Origin: Azonexus hydrophilus DSM 23864
GTDB lineage: Bacteria > Pseudomonadota > Gammaproteobacteria > Burkholderiales > Rhodocyclaceae
Length of the DNA: 64,000 nucleotides
Direction: 5' to 3'
Assembly: GCF_000429605.1 (NCBI RefSeq)
Contig: NZ_KE386925.1
Span: 248,001-312,000 of the forward strand
Shown here: piece by piece, positions 45,273 through 54,003 of the stretch
Layout of the letters: each line of letters opens with the position of its first letter
Numbering within the stretch: the stretch's first letter is position 1
Notes under the pieces: generated by a model
The model's input: the letters and a program-made list of their open reading frames with translations, nothing else
Databases searched by the model: none
What the model was told of the DNA's origin: nothing
Translations under genes and position numbers: made by a program

Positions 45273-46712
45273 TCATGCGAATACGCCGTGTAAGTACCAA
45301 CCACTGGCGTCGCGGAAGATCCACGCCCACTGCCCTTCGCCGTTGCGGGCAACAAAGTAGTCGCGGCGCAGGTCGCCGACAGCGAATGCCTCGCCGCTGT
45401 CCCACCAGCCGCTTTCCAGCCGCTCACCACGGGTGACGAGTTGCAGCGGGCCGTGCCAGTGCGGGCCGTCGACACGTTCGGCCAGCGGCTGCGGCGCCGG
45501 CAGCAGCCAGAGCGGGCGCGGCTTGCCGAATGTTGCGGTCGACGTGGTTTTTGCGGCAAGAATGCCGGCCGGGTCGTCGCTGCGGCTGGCGCATTCCGGG
45601 CGATGGTCGGCATGCAGCGCCAGGCTGCGCACAGCGTCGTCGCCGAGTCGGGCGCGCAGGCGTTCGATGCAGGCAGCGGCGCCCTCGCCCTGCAGCGCCT
45701 GGTCGAACAGGCCGGCGCTGGCGTCGGGCCGGGCGACGACTTCGTCGGCCACCAGGCTGAGCGTCTCGACCGGCGCCACCAGTTGCAGGCGACCGAGATG
45801 CTCGCGCAACAGGCGCATGAACCGGCCTTCGTCGGCACAGGGTTCGCCGAAACGCAGCGGCAGCGCGCTGGTCGAGCCATCGTCGTGAGTCAGCTGCAGC
45901 GTGCCGGCGCGCAGCAGCGACTGGCGCACCTGCAGCCAGCCAGCCAGCGCGGCAAACAGACGCTGCGTGGCGAAGGCCAGGCCTTCGGCGAATTCGACGC
46001 GCGACGGCAGTTCCAGCCCGGCGGCGAAACGCTCGGGAAAGACGAAGGCGCGCTGCGGATCGGGCAACTCGCCGCGGGCGCGCAGCAGGTCGTCGACCGG
46101 GCCGTTGCCGATGCGCCGACGCAAGCCGGCGGCCGGCTGCGCGCTCAGTTCGCCGAGCCGACGCAGGCCGAAGGCGTCGAGCCGGGCGACGACCTCGGCC
46201 GGCCAGTCGGGTACGACACACGGCAAATCGGCCAGCGCCGCCTGCAGCGCGGCCAGGCTCTCGTAGCTGGCGGCCGCGTCGGCACGCGCCAACCAGCGGG
46301 CGCCGAGCGGCGTTGGTGCGACCGCCCAGTCCACACGCCAACCCTGTACCCGGCAACCGTCGCGCACCGCTTCAACAATCGCTTCGATACCGCCGAACAA
46401 GCGCCGACAACCGCCGATCTCGAGCAGCAACCCGGCCGGCGGCGCCAGGCTGACGGTCGGCGTGAAACGCCCGGACCAGCAGGCAAGACCGGCGAGCGCC
46501 CGCGCTTCGCGTGCCGGATCGCGCTCGCAGGCGCGCAGCCCGGGCAGCAGGCCGAGTGCGGTCGACAACTTGTGGCCGGGCAAAATACCGGCTGCAGTGG
46601 CAACCGGATCGGCGGCCAGAACCCGGCCGCGCGCCGTGACGACGCTAGGCGACTGCCGCAGCGGCAGGGCTTCCAGCGTCAGCTGCGGAAAATGCAGGGC
46701 CAGCCACAACAC
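45273..46712 (-). CDS. imuB: ImuB, inactive Y-family polymerase-like mutagenesis protein
   Basis: A 479-residue Y-family polymerase homologue that acts as a hub for SOS translesion synthesis. The N-terminus [14 protein letters not shown] lacks the catalytic acid normally found there, as expected for ImuB. The palm and little-finger segments (LLLEIGGCRRLFGG, GLRRLGELSAQPAAGL) are recognisable, and the C-terminal region has GWWDSGE and RDYFVARN. I chose the GTG at 46712, which has an AAGGAA site; the upstream ATG frame is not conserved. It overlaps imuA by 68 bases. No dnaE2 follows; the next gene is convergent. Confidence 0.9.
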   Translation of the reverse strand: MLWLALHFPQLTLEALPLRQSPSVVTARGRVLAADPVATAAGILPGHKLSTALGLLPGLRACERDPAREARALAGLACWSGRFTPTVSLAPPAGLLLEIGGCRRLFGGIEAIVEAVRDGCRVQGWRVDWAVAPTPLGARWLARADAAASYESLAALQAALADLPCVVPDWPAEVVARLDAFGLRRLGELSAQPAAGLRRRIGNGPVDDLLRARGELPDPQRAFVFPERFAAGLELPSRVEFAEGLAFATQRLFAALAGWLQVRQSLLRAGTLQLTHDDGSTSALPLRFGEPCADEGRFMRLLREHLGRLQLVAPVETLSLVADEVVARPDASAGLFDQALQGEGAAACIERLRARLGDDAVRSLALHADHRPECASRSDDPAGILAAKTTSTATFGKPRPLWLLPAPQPLAERVDGPHWHGPLQLVTRGERLESGWWDSGEAFAVGDLRRDYFVARNGEGQWAWIFRDASGWYLHGVFA

Positions 46713-47358
46713 GTGTTTTCCTTCCCGGTCGGGGGATCTCGATCTGCAACAGACGCGACGCCGGCCGACCGCGCCGCTTGAGGATGCGCAACGCCAACCG
46801 GTCGGCACCGGCGGCCAGCGTCAGACGTAAAGGCGCCGGCGACGGGGTTGCAGCGTTTACGGTCGACCGCCACAAAACGGCAAAAACCGACTGCCCTTCG
46901 GCCGCCACCTGCAGGCGGCGCAAGGCCCGGGCATCGATGCCGGCGTCCGGCCAGGCGAGCAGCCCGGCAAAGCCGCCGCATCTGAGCAACTGCTCAATGC
47001 ACCAGGCACCCTGTCTGCCCGGCCGGATCACCAGCAGGCGCTCCGGCGCCACGCCGGCCGCCGCCCAGGCCGGCGCATGCGGCAGCCAGGGCGGTGCGAC
47101 CAGCGCCAGGCGACCGCCCTCGCCCGACAAGCGGGCCAGCGCCGGCAGCAGCAGGCTGATTTCGCCAATACCGCTGCGATCCACGAGAATTTCGGTGAGA
47201 TTGCCGCGCGGCCAGCCGCCGCCCGGCAGTTCGGCGTCGAGTTCGGTGTAACCGCTGGCGATGGTGCCAGCCGGCAGGCCGGGCAAGGCATCGCCACGCC
47301 AGATGTCGCCGCGCGCCAGGACCGCCGCCAAACTCACCGGCGACGGCTGCGCGCTCAT
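46645..47358 (-). CDS. imuA: ImuA, RecA-like SOS mutagenesis protein
   Basis: A 237-residue RecA/SulA-related protein of the ImuA-ImuB-DnaE2 mutasome. The segments [19 protein letters not shown] and [21 protein letters not shown] correspond to the RecA-like start, but a canonical Walker A lysine is not apparent. [21 protein letters not shown] segment is typical of ImuA. It overlaps lexA by 4 bases (ATGA) and imuB by 68 bases, so the three form an operon under the SOS box upstream of lexA. Confidence 0.88.
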   Translation of the reverse strand: MSAQPSPVSLAAVLARGDIWRGDALPGLPAGTIASGYTELDAELPGGGWPRGNLTEILVDRSGIGEISLLLPALARLSGEGGRLALVAPPWLPHAPAWAAAGVAPERLLVIRPGRQGAWCIEQLLRCGGFAGLLAWPDAGIDARALRRLQVAAEGQSVFAVLWRSTVNAATPSPAPLRLTLAAGADRLALRILKRRGRPASRLLQIEIPRPGRKTRVVAGPAFSAADAGSPAAAAVA

Positions 47359-47960
47359 GAGAGTTTCGAAATGGCTCCGCGGATCAGGCCGACAGCGACA
47401 CCCTCGATGGCGAATTCGACCTCGCCGGGGTTGATCACGATGGGCTCGAAATCCGGGTTTTCGGCGATCAGGCGAATCTGGTTCTTGCCGCGTTCCAGGC
47501 GTTTGACGGTGACTTCCTCGTCGATGCGGGCGACGACGATCTCGCCGTCGCGCGCCTGATTCGTCTTATGCACGGCGATCAGGTCGCCGTCGAAGATGCC
47601 GGCGTCGATCATCGACAGACCGCGCACCTTCAACAGGAAATCGGCACGCGGATTGAACAGGCCGGCGTCGAAGTTGTAGCGCCCCTGCACGTTCTCGACG
47701 GCGAGGATGGGCGAACCGGCGGCGACGCTGCCGATCAGCGGCAGACCGAGTTGCTCGACCAGACGAATGCCGCGCGCCGAACCAGGCTCGAGGTTGATCG
47801 CCCCTTTCTTGGCCAGCGCCTTGAGGTGATCCTCGGCAGCGTTGGCCGAGGCAAAGCCGAAGGCGGTGGCGATTTCGGCGCGGGTCGGCGGCGCCCCGAG
47901 CACCTCGACGGTGTTCTTGATGAAATCGAGGATTTCCTGCTGACGCGGGGTGAGTTTCAT
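47355..47960 (-). CDS. lexA: LexA repressor
   Basis: A 201-residue SOS repressor. The N-terminal winged helix has [20 protein letters not shown]. The self-cleavage site Ala81-Gly82 is in GSVAAGSP, with Ser116 (GLSMIDAGI) and Lys153 (VTVKRL) as the catalytic dyad. It is first in the lexA-imuA-imuB operon and has a consensus LexA box 27 bases before its start, so it is autoregulated. Confidence 0.97.
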   Translation of the reverse strand: MKLTPRQQEILDFIKNTVEVLGAPPTRAEIATAFGFASANAAEDHLKALAKKGAINLEPGSARGIRLVEQLGLPLIGSVAAGSPILAVENVQGRYNFDAGLFNPRADFLLKVRGLSMIDAGIFDGDLIAVHKTNQARDGEIVVARIDEEVTVKRLERGKNQIRLIAENPDFEPIVINPGEVEFAIEGVAVGLIRGAISKLS

Positions 47961-47985
47961 GACGGGGCTCCGGCAATTTCCGATG

Positions 47986-48003
47986 ACTGTATTTTTGTAC
48001 AGT
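47986..48003. promoter_or_regulatory. LexA (SOS) box
   Basis: ACTGTATTTTTGTACAGT contains the CTGT-N8-ACAG consensus and is extended by one paired base on each side. It lies directly upstream of lexA and should control lexA-imuA-imuB. The nucleotidyltransferase gene on the other strand starts 129 bases away and is probably not under it. Confidence 0.92.
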
Positions 48004-48088
48004 TACAAGGATTTGGCAAGGCCGAGATCAAAACAAAACCATTGAGAGCGAAACAGAAAAATCATCTATCCATATGATAAAAAATGAA

Positions 48089-48125
48089 TTATCCTGAAAA
48101 TTGAAAATAATTTATTTCAGGATAA
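48089..48125 (+). promoter_or_regulatory. Hairpin enclosing the ribosome binding site of the downstream gene
   Basis: Perfect 11-base arms TTATCCTGAAA (48089-48099) and TTTCAGGATAA (48115-48125) with a 15-base AT-rich loop. The right arm contains the AGGA ribosome binding site of the gene that starts at 48132. It could block translation as RNA, or serve as a protein operator as DNA. The surrounding 48004-48131 stretch is strikingly AT-rich for this genome. Confidence 0.65.
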
Positions 48126-48131
48126 ATTTCA

Positions 48132-49148
48132 ATGTATCAAGAGTTTACAGACGAACAACGACGTTTGCTGCTGAACTTGTCGCAGTATTACGCTGCCTAC
48201 ATTGACGCTGAGCGCGAACGACACAGGACATCGGATTTTCCCCTGCACTGGAAAACTGTCAGCGGCAGAGACTATCTGTACGAAATCATCGATAGTCGCG
48301 GCAACGCCAAGAGTAAAGGACCTCGGTCGAGCAAGACGGAAGCCCTTCACCAAGCATGGCATGACGCCAAGTTGCGCGGCGACAATGCCAGAACGCTTCT
48401 TGTCGAAATCGGGCGCATGTATCGCGCCATGCGCCTGGGCTCGATTTCCGGTGAAGCAGCGGCCATATTGCGCGAAGCCGATCGTCGAGAGCTACTCGGC
48501 AATTCCCTGATCGTTGTCGGCACCAATGCCATGCCGGCTTATGAGGTCGAGGCACAACACCGGATCGGCACCGGACTCGACGAAACCCAGGTCTTCGACA
48601 TGGCGTGGATCGGTCACCTGACTTTCGCCGGCACCGCCCCTTCCCCACATAGCGGCGATCCATTCTGGCGCATGCTCAAAGCCGTTGACTCGACCTATAC
48701 GGTGAATACCGAGAGAAACTTCCAGGCACGCAACGCAAAAGCCTACGAAGTGGAATTACTCGTCGCCCCGAGCCGCGTCGCCTCCATGGGCAAAACCGAC
48801 AAGCCAGTGCCCATGCCTTTACCGGAACAAGAGTGGCTGTTGAACGGTCGCTTCGTCGATCATGTCATCTGCGCACGCGATGGCTCGGCGGCAAGAATCG
48901 TCGCCCCTGATCCGCGCTGGTTTGCACTGCACAAGCTATGGATGAGCGATCAGGAAAAACGCACTGCACTCAAACGCCCCAAAGACCGCAAACAAGGGCT
49001 GCGCTTGCTGGATTCAATTGCGCGCCATATGCCGCACTATGCGCTCGACGACACATTCGCCGCAGAACTCCCCGACGAACTGCGCCGCTATTTTGATGAC
49101 TGGCGCCAAAATAGCGGCGCCACGCCCCCGCCACCACCTGCCTGGTAG
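48132..49148 (+). CDS. GSU2403-family nucleotidyltransferase-fold protein
   Basis: A 338-residue protein. The core resembles the GSU2403-type nucleotidyltransferase fold (NSLIVVGTNAMPAYEVEA, then TQVFDMAWIGHLTF). The N-terminus has an FLHWKTV-like segment and long helices (residues 60-115), and the C-terminus has ARIVAPDPRWFALHKLWMS and RKQGLRLLDSIARHMPHYAL. The substrate and partner are unknown; the fold is shared with antibiotic- and toxin-type transferases. It stands alone downstream of an AT-rich region with a hairpin over its ribosome binding site, which hints at acquisition or tight control. Confidence 0.75.
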   Translation: MYQEFTDEQRRLLLNLSQYYAAYIDAERERHRTSDFPLHWKTVSGRDYLYEIIDSRGNAKSKGPRSSKTEALHQAWHDAKLRGDNARTLLVEIGRMYRAMRLGSISGEAAAILREADRRELLGNSLIVVGTNAMPAYEVEAQHRIGTGLDETQVFDMAWIGHLTFAGTAPSPHSGDPFWRMLKAVDSTYTVNTERNFQARNAKAYEVELLVAPSRVASMGKTDKPVPMPLPEQEWLLNGRFVDHVICARDGSAARIVAPDPRWFALHKLWMSDQEKRTALKRPKDRKQGLRLLDSIARHMPHYALDDTFAAELPDELRRYFDDWRQNSGATPPPPPAW

Positions 49149-49222
49149 TCAAAGTCCAACACCTGCCGAAAACTCGGCTAATATCCGCGCTCGCCCCGAC
49201 TTGCCCCGCCACAGGACCGCGC

Positions 49223-49528
49223 ATGAAACTCCAGCACCTCGCCATCGGCGACCGCTTCGAATACGACGGCAGAATCTTCGTCAAGACCGGCCCGCTGACC
49301 GCTTCCTCGGACCAGGGCGGACAGCAGATCATTCCCCGCTATGCCGTACTCACGCCGCTCGATCAGCCGGCGTCGGGAAACAAGACAGCCGGCCGTGACC
49401 GGGTAAACAAGGCGGCGGTGCTCGCCGCTTTCGACCGCTTCTACCGGACCAGCGAACGGCTCTGCGACGCTGCCGCGCAAGCCGAGCTGGCAAAGGCGCG
49501 GAGCGAATTCCTGAAGATCTTCGAGTAA
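49223..49528 (+). CDS. Hypothetical protein
   Basis: A 101-residue protein with no signal peptide. The N-terminal half (LQHLAIGDRFEYDGRIFVKT) looks like a small beta domain, and the C-terminal half is helical (RVNKAAVLAAFDRFYRTSER). I do not recognise a family. It lies 74 bases after the nucleotidyltransferase-fold gene and is convergent with dgt. Confidence 0.6.
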   Translation: MKLQHLAIGDRFEYDGRIFVKTGPLTASSDQGGQQIIPRYAVLTPLDQPASGNKTAGRDRVNKAAVLAAFDRFYRTSERLCDAAAQAELAKARSEFLKIFE

Positions 49529-50881
49529 TCAGGTCGGCAGGTCGACACCCTTGAGCTTGCGATACATGTCGACCGCGTAGGAGTCAGTCATGCCGGCGAC
49601 GAAATCGGCCACCTGCAGTAGACGCACATAGGGATCGGCATCCGGCTTGCCATCGTGGCCGAGGAATTGCGTCGGCAATAGCCTGAGCAGCATGCGTTCG
49701 CGCGTCGTCACCCGGGTTCCCGGCACTTCCGCAGCCGCCTCGACGGCGTTGGTATAGAGCGCCAGCAAGGCGCCGAGCACCTCGAAACCGGCGGTTTCGA
49801 TCTCCAGCGCCGGCCGCGCCGTATAGATGGTTTCCTTGGCCACGCGCAACACCGCCTGCAGCGGCACACCGACCGGCGACTGGTCGAGCAGCTCCTCATC
49901 GAAACTGCCGTCGAGGATGGCCGCCTCATTTTCCAGGAAGACCGCCGCCGCGCTTTCCAGCAGCCGACCGATGGCCTTGGCGCGCAGGTATTCCAGCCTT
50001 TCCTTGGGGTCGTGCAGGCGGTCGAGCCGGCCGCCGTTGATCGTGTTGCCGGCCAGGTCGGCAAGCAGGCATTCGGCGTCCTTGTACGGCACGAAGCCGA
50101 GCCGGGCGGCATCTTCGAGATCGACGATCAGGTAGCAGGTATCGTCAGCGACCTCGACCAGAAAGGCCAGCGGATGGCGACGCCAGGCGGTACCGGGAAT
50201 GCGCTCGACCAGGCCGGTGGAAGCGGCGACGCGGGCGAAGTTGTCGGCATCCTGCTGGAAGAAACCGAATTTCTTGCCGCTTTTACCGTCCAGTTCGCCG
50301 GCCACATGCGAAGGCCGCGGATATTTGGTGAAGGTGGCCAGCACCGCGCTGGTCAGTTGCAGGCCGCCGGGATTGGCCGGACTCTGCAGGCGGGAAACGA
50401 TGCGGAAGCCCTGCGCGTTGCCCTCGTAGCGCTCGAAATCGGCGCGCTGCGCAGCGGTGAAATCATGGCGTTCGAGCAGGCCGGAAATGCGGAACCACTC
50501 GCGGATCGCATCCTCGCCGGCGTGGCCGAACGGCGGGTTGCCGATGTCGTGCGCCAGACAGGCGGCGGCGACGATGGCGCCGAAATCGCCCGATTCGACA
50601 TCCTTCAACCCATGCCGGGCGATGATCTCGCGGCCGACCACAGCACCCAGCGAGCGGCCGACACAACTGGCCTCCAGGCTGTGCGTCAGGCGGGTGCGCA
50701 CGTAATCGCTCTTCGACAGCGGAAAAACCTGGGTCTTGTCCTTCAGCCGGCGAAAGGCCGAGGTGAACACGATGCGGTCGTAATCCTGCTGGAAGGCGGT
50801 GCGCTCCGCCGTGCCCGGCGCCTTGCCGGCGCCCAGGCGCTCGCTGGAGAGCAGTTTTTCCCAGATTTTCTTCTTGCCCAT
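49529..50881 (-). CDS. dgt: Deoxyguanosinetriphosphate triphosphohydrolase-like protein
   Basis: A 450-residue HD-domain dNTPase that removes triphosphate from dGTP or other dNTPs. Motifs: YDRIVFTSAFRRLKDKTQVF, TRLTHSLEASCVGRSLG with the first histidine, and CLAHDIGNPPFGHAGEDA with the HD pair. An alternative start at 50905 adds eight residues; I chose MGKKKIWEKLLS as the usual N-terminus. The gene lies downstream of the thioesterase, with convergent neighbours on the other side. Confidence 0.92.
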   Translation of the reverse strand: MGKKKIWEKLLSSERLGAGKAPGTAERTAFQQDYDRIVFTSAFRRLKDKTQVFPLSKSDYVRTRLTHSLEASCVGRSLGAVVGREIIARHGLKDVESGDFGAIVAAACLAHDIGNPPFGHAGEDAIREWFRISGLLERHDFTAAQRADFERYEGNAQGFRIVSRLQSPANPGGLQLTSAVLATFTKYPRPSHVAGELDGKSGKKFGFFQQDADNFARVAASTGLVERIPGTAWRRHPLAFLVEVADDTCYLIVDLEDAARLGFVPYKDAECLLADLAGNTINGGRLDRLHDPKERLEYLRAKAIGRLLESAAAVFLENEAAILDGSFDEELLDQSPVGVPLQAVLRVAKETIYTARPALEIETAGFEVLGALLALYTNAVEAAAEVPGTRVTTRERMLLRLLPTQFLGHDGKPDADPYVRLLQVADFVAGMTDSYAVDMYRKLKGVDLPT

Positions 50882-50916
50882 GTGGCGTCCGTCGTCATTG
50901 ACCATGGGCGCCGAGT

Positions 50917-51321
50917 TTACTCCGCTTCGAGCAAGGCCCGCACATGATCCGGCAAAGGCACGGATTTTCCGCTCTGCGTATTCATCCACACCACCTTGGC
51001 CGCGCCCTCGGCGTACAACTCACCATCGATCAGCATGTCGACATAGGTCTGGCAACTGGAACGGCCGACCGCGCCGACATAGGTGTGCACCTCGACAGTA
51101 CCCGGATAGTTCATCGGCTTGAGGAAGGTACAGGCCGCATTGACGATCACCGGACCATCGCCGCCGGGGCGGACCATGACCTTCATGTCCTCGATCCATT
51201 CGACCCGGGCCTGCTCCATGTAGCGGAAATAGACGGTGTTGTTGACGTGCCCGTAGGCGTCCATGTCGCCCCAGCGGATGGGCATGCGGGTGGTGTGGAT
51301 GAGCTTTTTGCGATGGTCCAT
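50917..51321 (-). CDS. Acyl-CoA thioesterase, 4HBT/YbgC type
   Basis: A 134-residue hotdog-fold thioesterase. The active-site helix region is RWGDMDAYGHVNNTVYFRY, with the catalytic Asp in DMDAYGHVNN. It ends in GKSVPLPDHVRALLEAE. Its substrate is likely a short acyl-CoA. It is divergent from the ETF-ubiquinone oxidoreductase gene, sharing an 87-base spacer with a palindromic site, and is 35 bases upstream of dgt. Confidence 0.88.
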   Translation of the reverse strand: MDHRKKLIHTTRMPIRWGDMDAYGHVNNTVYFRYMEQARVEWIEDMKVMVRPGGDGPVIVNAACTFLKPMNYPGTVEVHTYVGAVGRSSCQTYVDMLIDGELYAEGAAKVVWMNTQSGKSVPLPDHVRALLEAE

Positions 51322-51359
51322 GAAACGATCGTTTGAAAAGGGTTGAAGAAAGGTTTTCC

Positions 51360-51373
51360 ATACTGTACCGTAT
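51360..51373. promoter_or_regulatory. Palindrome between thioesterase and ETF-QO genes
   Basis: ATACTGTACCGTAT is a 14-base dyad with one mismatched pair, in the divergent spacer. AACGATCGTT at 51324-51333 is a second perfect palindrome. Such sites are often operators of TetR-type regulators of fatty-acid use in betaproteobacteria. The regulator here is not known. Confidence 0.4.
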
Positions 51374-51408
51374 TGAAAAAACACCGACAACAAACGGAGG
51401 AGACAATA

Positions 51409-53052
51409 ATGGAACGCGAAGCCATGGAATTCGACGCGGTCGTCGTCGGCGGTGGTCCCGCCGGCCTGGCCGCTGCCATCCGCCTGAAGCAACTGGCGGC
51501 GGCAAACAATCAGGAAATCTCGGTCTGCCTGATCGAGAAAGGCGCCGAGATCGGCGCCCACATCCTCTCCGGCGCGGTCATGGACCCGCGCGCCCTCGAC
51601 GAACTGCTGCCTGACTGGAAAACGACCGGCGCGCCGCTCAACGCCCCGGTCAGCGAGGATCGCTTCCTGATCCTCTCGGAAACCGGCGCCACGCAGGTGC
51701 CGAACGCCCTGCTCCCCGGCTGTTTCCACAACGAAGGCAACTACGTCATCTCGCTCGGCAACGTCTGCCGCTGGCTGGGCGAACAGGCCGAAGCGCTCGG
51801 CGTCGAGATTTACCCCGGCTTTGCCGGCAGCGAAGTGCTGTTCGACGAGAACGGCGCGGTCAAGGGCGTGGCCACCGGCGACATGGGCCGCCTGCACGAC
51901 GGTTCGGAAGGCCCGAACTTCCAGCAGGGCATGGAACTGCACGGCAAATACACCTTCTTCGCCGAAGGCTGCCGCGGCCACCTCGGCAAGCAGTTGATCG
52001 CGCATTTCGCGCTCGACCGCGACGCCGACCCGCAAACCTACGGCATCGGCCTCAAGGAACTCTGGGAAATCGACCCGGCCAAACACCAGAGCGGCCTGGT
52101 CATCCACAGCGGCGGCTGGCCGATGCAGCCCGACACCTACGGCGGCGGTTTCCTCTACCACCTGGAGAATAACCAGATCGCCATCGGTTTCGTCGTCGGC
52201 CTCGGCTACGAAAATCCGCACCTGTCGCCCTATGAGGAGTTCCAGCGCTTCAAGACGCACCCGGAAATCCGCAAGTTCCTTGAAGGCGGCAAGCGCATCG
52301 CCTACGGGGCCCGGGCGCTGACCGCCGGTGGCCTGCAGTCGCTACCGAAAACCACCTTCCCCGGCGGCGTGCTGATCGGCGACGACGCGGGTTTTCTCAA
52401 CGCCGCCCGCATCAAGGGTTCGCACTGCGCGATCAAGACCGGGGCGCTGGCCGCCGAAGCCTGTTTCGAGGCGCTGGCCGGCAATCGTCAGCGCGATGAA
52501 CTGGTCGCCTATCCGGAAGCCTTCCGCCAGAGCTGGCTGTACGAAGAACTGCACCGCGCCCGCAACTTCAAACCGTGGATGAGTAAAGGCCTGTGGCTGG
52601 GTTCGCTGATGTTCGGCATCGACCAGTTGGTGCTGCGCGGCAAGGCCCCGTGGACGCTGCGCCACAGCCAGCCCGACCACGCCAAGCTGAAACCGGCCGC
52701 CGACTGTCCGAAAATCGCCTACCCGAAACCGGACGGCGTGATCACCTTCGACCGCCTGTCGTCGGTCTTCCTGTCGAGCACCAACCACGAGGAAGACCAG
52801 CCCTGCCATTTGCGCCTGAAAGACGCCAGCGTGCCGGTCGCGGTCAATCTCGCCACCTACGACGCGCCCGAACAGCGCTACTGCCCGGCCGGCGTCTACG
52901 AGATCCTGAACGACGAAAACGGTGCCCCGCGCCTGCAGATCAACGCCCAGAACTGCGTGCATTGCAAGACCTGCGACATCAAGGATCCGACGCAGAACAT
53001 CACCTGGGTCGTTCCGCAAGGCGGCGAAGGACCGACCTATCCGAACATGTAG
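51409..53052 (+). CDS. Electron transfer flavoprotein-ubiquinone oxidoreductase
   Basis: A 547-residue FAD and 4Fe-4S enzyme passing electrons from ETF (fatty-acid and amino-acid oxidation) to ubiquinone. It begins with the FAD-binding [19 protein letters not shown]. The middle has [12 protein letters not shown] and [21 protein letters not shown]. The C-terminal cluster ligands are in RYCPAGVYE and [15 protein letters not shown], and it ends in EGPTYPNM. The ATG at 51409 follows a strong GGAGGAG; a longer frame upstream is not supported. Confidence 0.96.
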   Translation: MEREAMEFDAVVVGGGPAGLAAAIRLKQLAAANNQEISVCLIEKGAEIGAHILSGAVMDPRALDELLPDWKTTGAPLNAPVSEDRFLILSETGATQVPNALLPGCFHNEGNYVISLGNVCRWLGEQAEALGVEIYPGFAGSEVLFDENGAVKGVATGDMGRLHDGSEGPNFQQGMELHGKYTFFAEGCRGHLGKQLIAHFALDRDADPQTYGIGLKELWEIDPAKHQSGLVIHSGGWPMQPDTYGGGFLYHLENNQIAIGFVVGLGYENPHLSPYEEFQRFKTHPEIRKFLEGGKRIAYGARALTAGGLQSLPKTTFPGGVLIGDDAGFLNAARIKGSHCAIKTGALAAEACFEALAGNRQRDELVAYPEAFRQSWLYEELHRARNFKPWMSKGLWLGSLMFGIDQLVLRGKAPWTLRHSQPDHAKLKPAADCPKIAYPKPDGVITFDRLSSVFLSSTNHEEDQPCHLRLKDASVPVAVNLATYDAPEQRYCPAGVYEILNDENGAPRLQINAQNCVHCKTCDIKDPTQNITWVVPQGGEGPTYPNM

Positions 53053-53078
53053 GCGTTATAGCCGGGCTTTTCTCGGTT

Positions 53079-53084
53079 TATAAT
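53079..53084 (+). promoter_or_regulatory. -10 box of fabI
   Basis: A perfect TATAAT 34 bases before the fabI ATG, just after the ETF-QO stop. The -35 region (GTTATAG around 53055-53061) is poor. Confidence 0.55.
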
Positions 53085-53117
53085 CTCGCGGCTAAACCCC
53101 TTTGGGAGAATAAACAC

Positions 53118-53915
53118 ATGGGCTTTCTCGCCGACAAGAAGATTCTGATCACCGGGCTGCTGTCCAAGCATTCCATTGCTTACGGCATTGCCAAGGCCTG
53201 CCACCGCGAAGGCGCCCAGCTGGCGTTCACCTACCAGAACGAACGCTTCGAAGATCGCATCAAGAAGTTCGCTGCCGAATTCGACAGCGACATCACCATT
53301 CCGGTCGACGTCAGCAGCGACGAGCAGATCACCAACCTCTTCGTCGAACTCGGCAAGCGCTGGGACGGCCTCGACGGGCTGGTGCATTCGATCGCCTACG
53401 CGCCGACCGAAGCCATCGAGGGCGATTTCCTCGACGGCATCACCCGCGACGCCTTCCGCATTGCTCACGAAATTTCCTCGTACAGCTACCCGGCGCTGGT
53501 CAAGGCCGCCCGGCCGATGATGCGTGGCCGCAAGAGCTCGGCGCTGGCGCTGTCCTACCTGGGCGCCGAACGGACCATGCCGAACTACAACACCATGGGC
53601 CTGGCCAAGGCCAGCCTGGAAGCCGCCACGCGCTACCTGGCATTCTGCCTCGGCCCTGAAGGCATCCGCGCCAACGCCATCTCGGCCGGTCCGATCAAGA
53701 CCCTGGCCGCTTCCGGCATCGGCAACTTCGGCAAGCTGCTCGCCTACAACTCGCACAACGCCCCGCTGCGCCGCAACGTGACCATCGAGGAAGTCGGCAA
53801 TGCCGCCGCCTTCATGCTGTCCGACCTGGCCAGCGGCATCACCGGTGAAATCACCTACGTCGATGGCGGCATGAACACCGTCGCCCTGGGCAACGCCGAG
53901 CCGCTGCCGGCCTGA
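53118..53915 (+). CDS. fabI: Enoyl-[acyl-carrier-protein] reductase (NADH)
   Basis: A 265-residue short-chain dehydrogenase doing the last step of fatty-acid elongation. The N-terminus has the FabI-type [18 protein letters not shown]. The catalytic tyrosine and lysine are spaced as in FabI ([14 protein letters not shown]). The loop [16 protein letters not shown] is characteristic and is a known triclosan contact region. It is followed by a strong terminator, so it is probably monocistronic. Confidence 0.97.
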   Translation: MGFLADKKILITGLLSKHSIAYGIAKACHREGAQLAFTYQNERFEDRIKKFAAEFDSDITIPVDVSSDEQITNLFVELGKRWDGLDGLVHSIAYAPTEAIEGDFLDGITRDAFRIAHEISSYSYPALVKAARPMMRGRKSSALALSYLGAERTMPNYNTMGLAKASLEAATRYLAFCLGPEGIRANAISAGPIKTLAASGIGNFGKLLAYNSHNAPLRRNVTIEEVGNAAAFMLSDLASGITGEITYVDGGMNTVALGNAEPLPA

Positions 53916-53947
53916 CCGGATTGCGGTCGAGCCGCAAGCACGCCATG

Positions 53948-53984
53948 AAACGCCGACCCGGCATGTCCCGGTCGGCGTTTTTCT
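53948..53984 (+). terminator. Intrinsic terminator of fabI
   Basis: The arms AAACGCCGACC and GGTCGGCGTTT enclose a C/G-rich loop, and a run TTTTTCTTT follows. It begins 33 bases after the fabI stop. Confidence 0.9.
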
Positions 53985-54003
53985 TTGGACCAAGGATTTC
54001 CTG

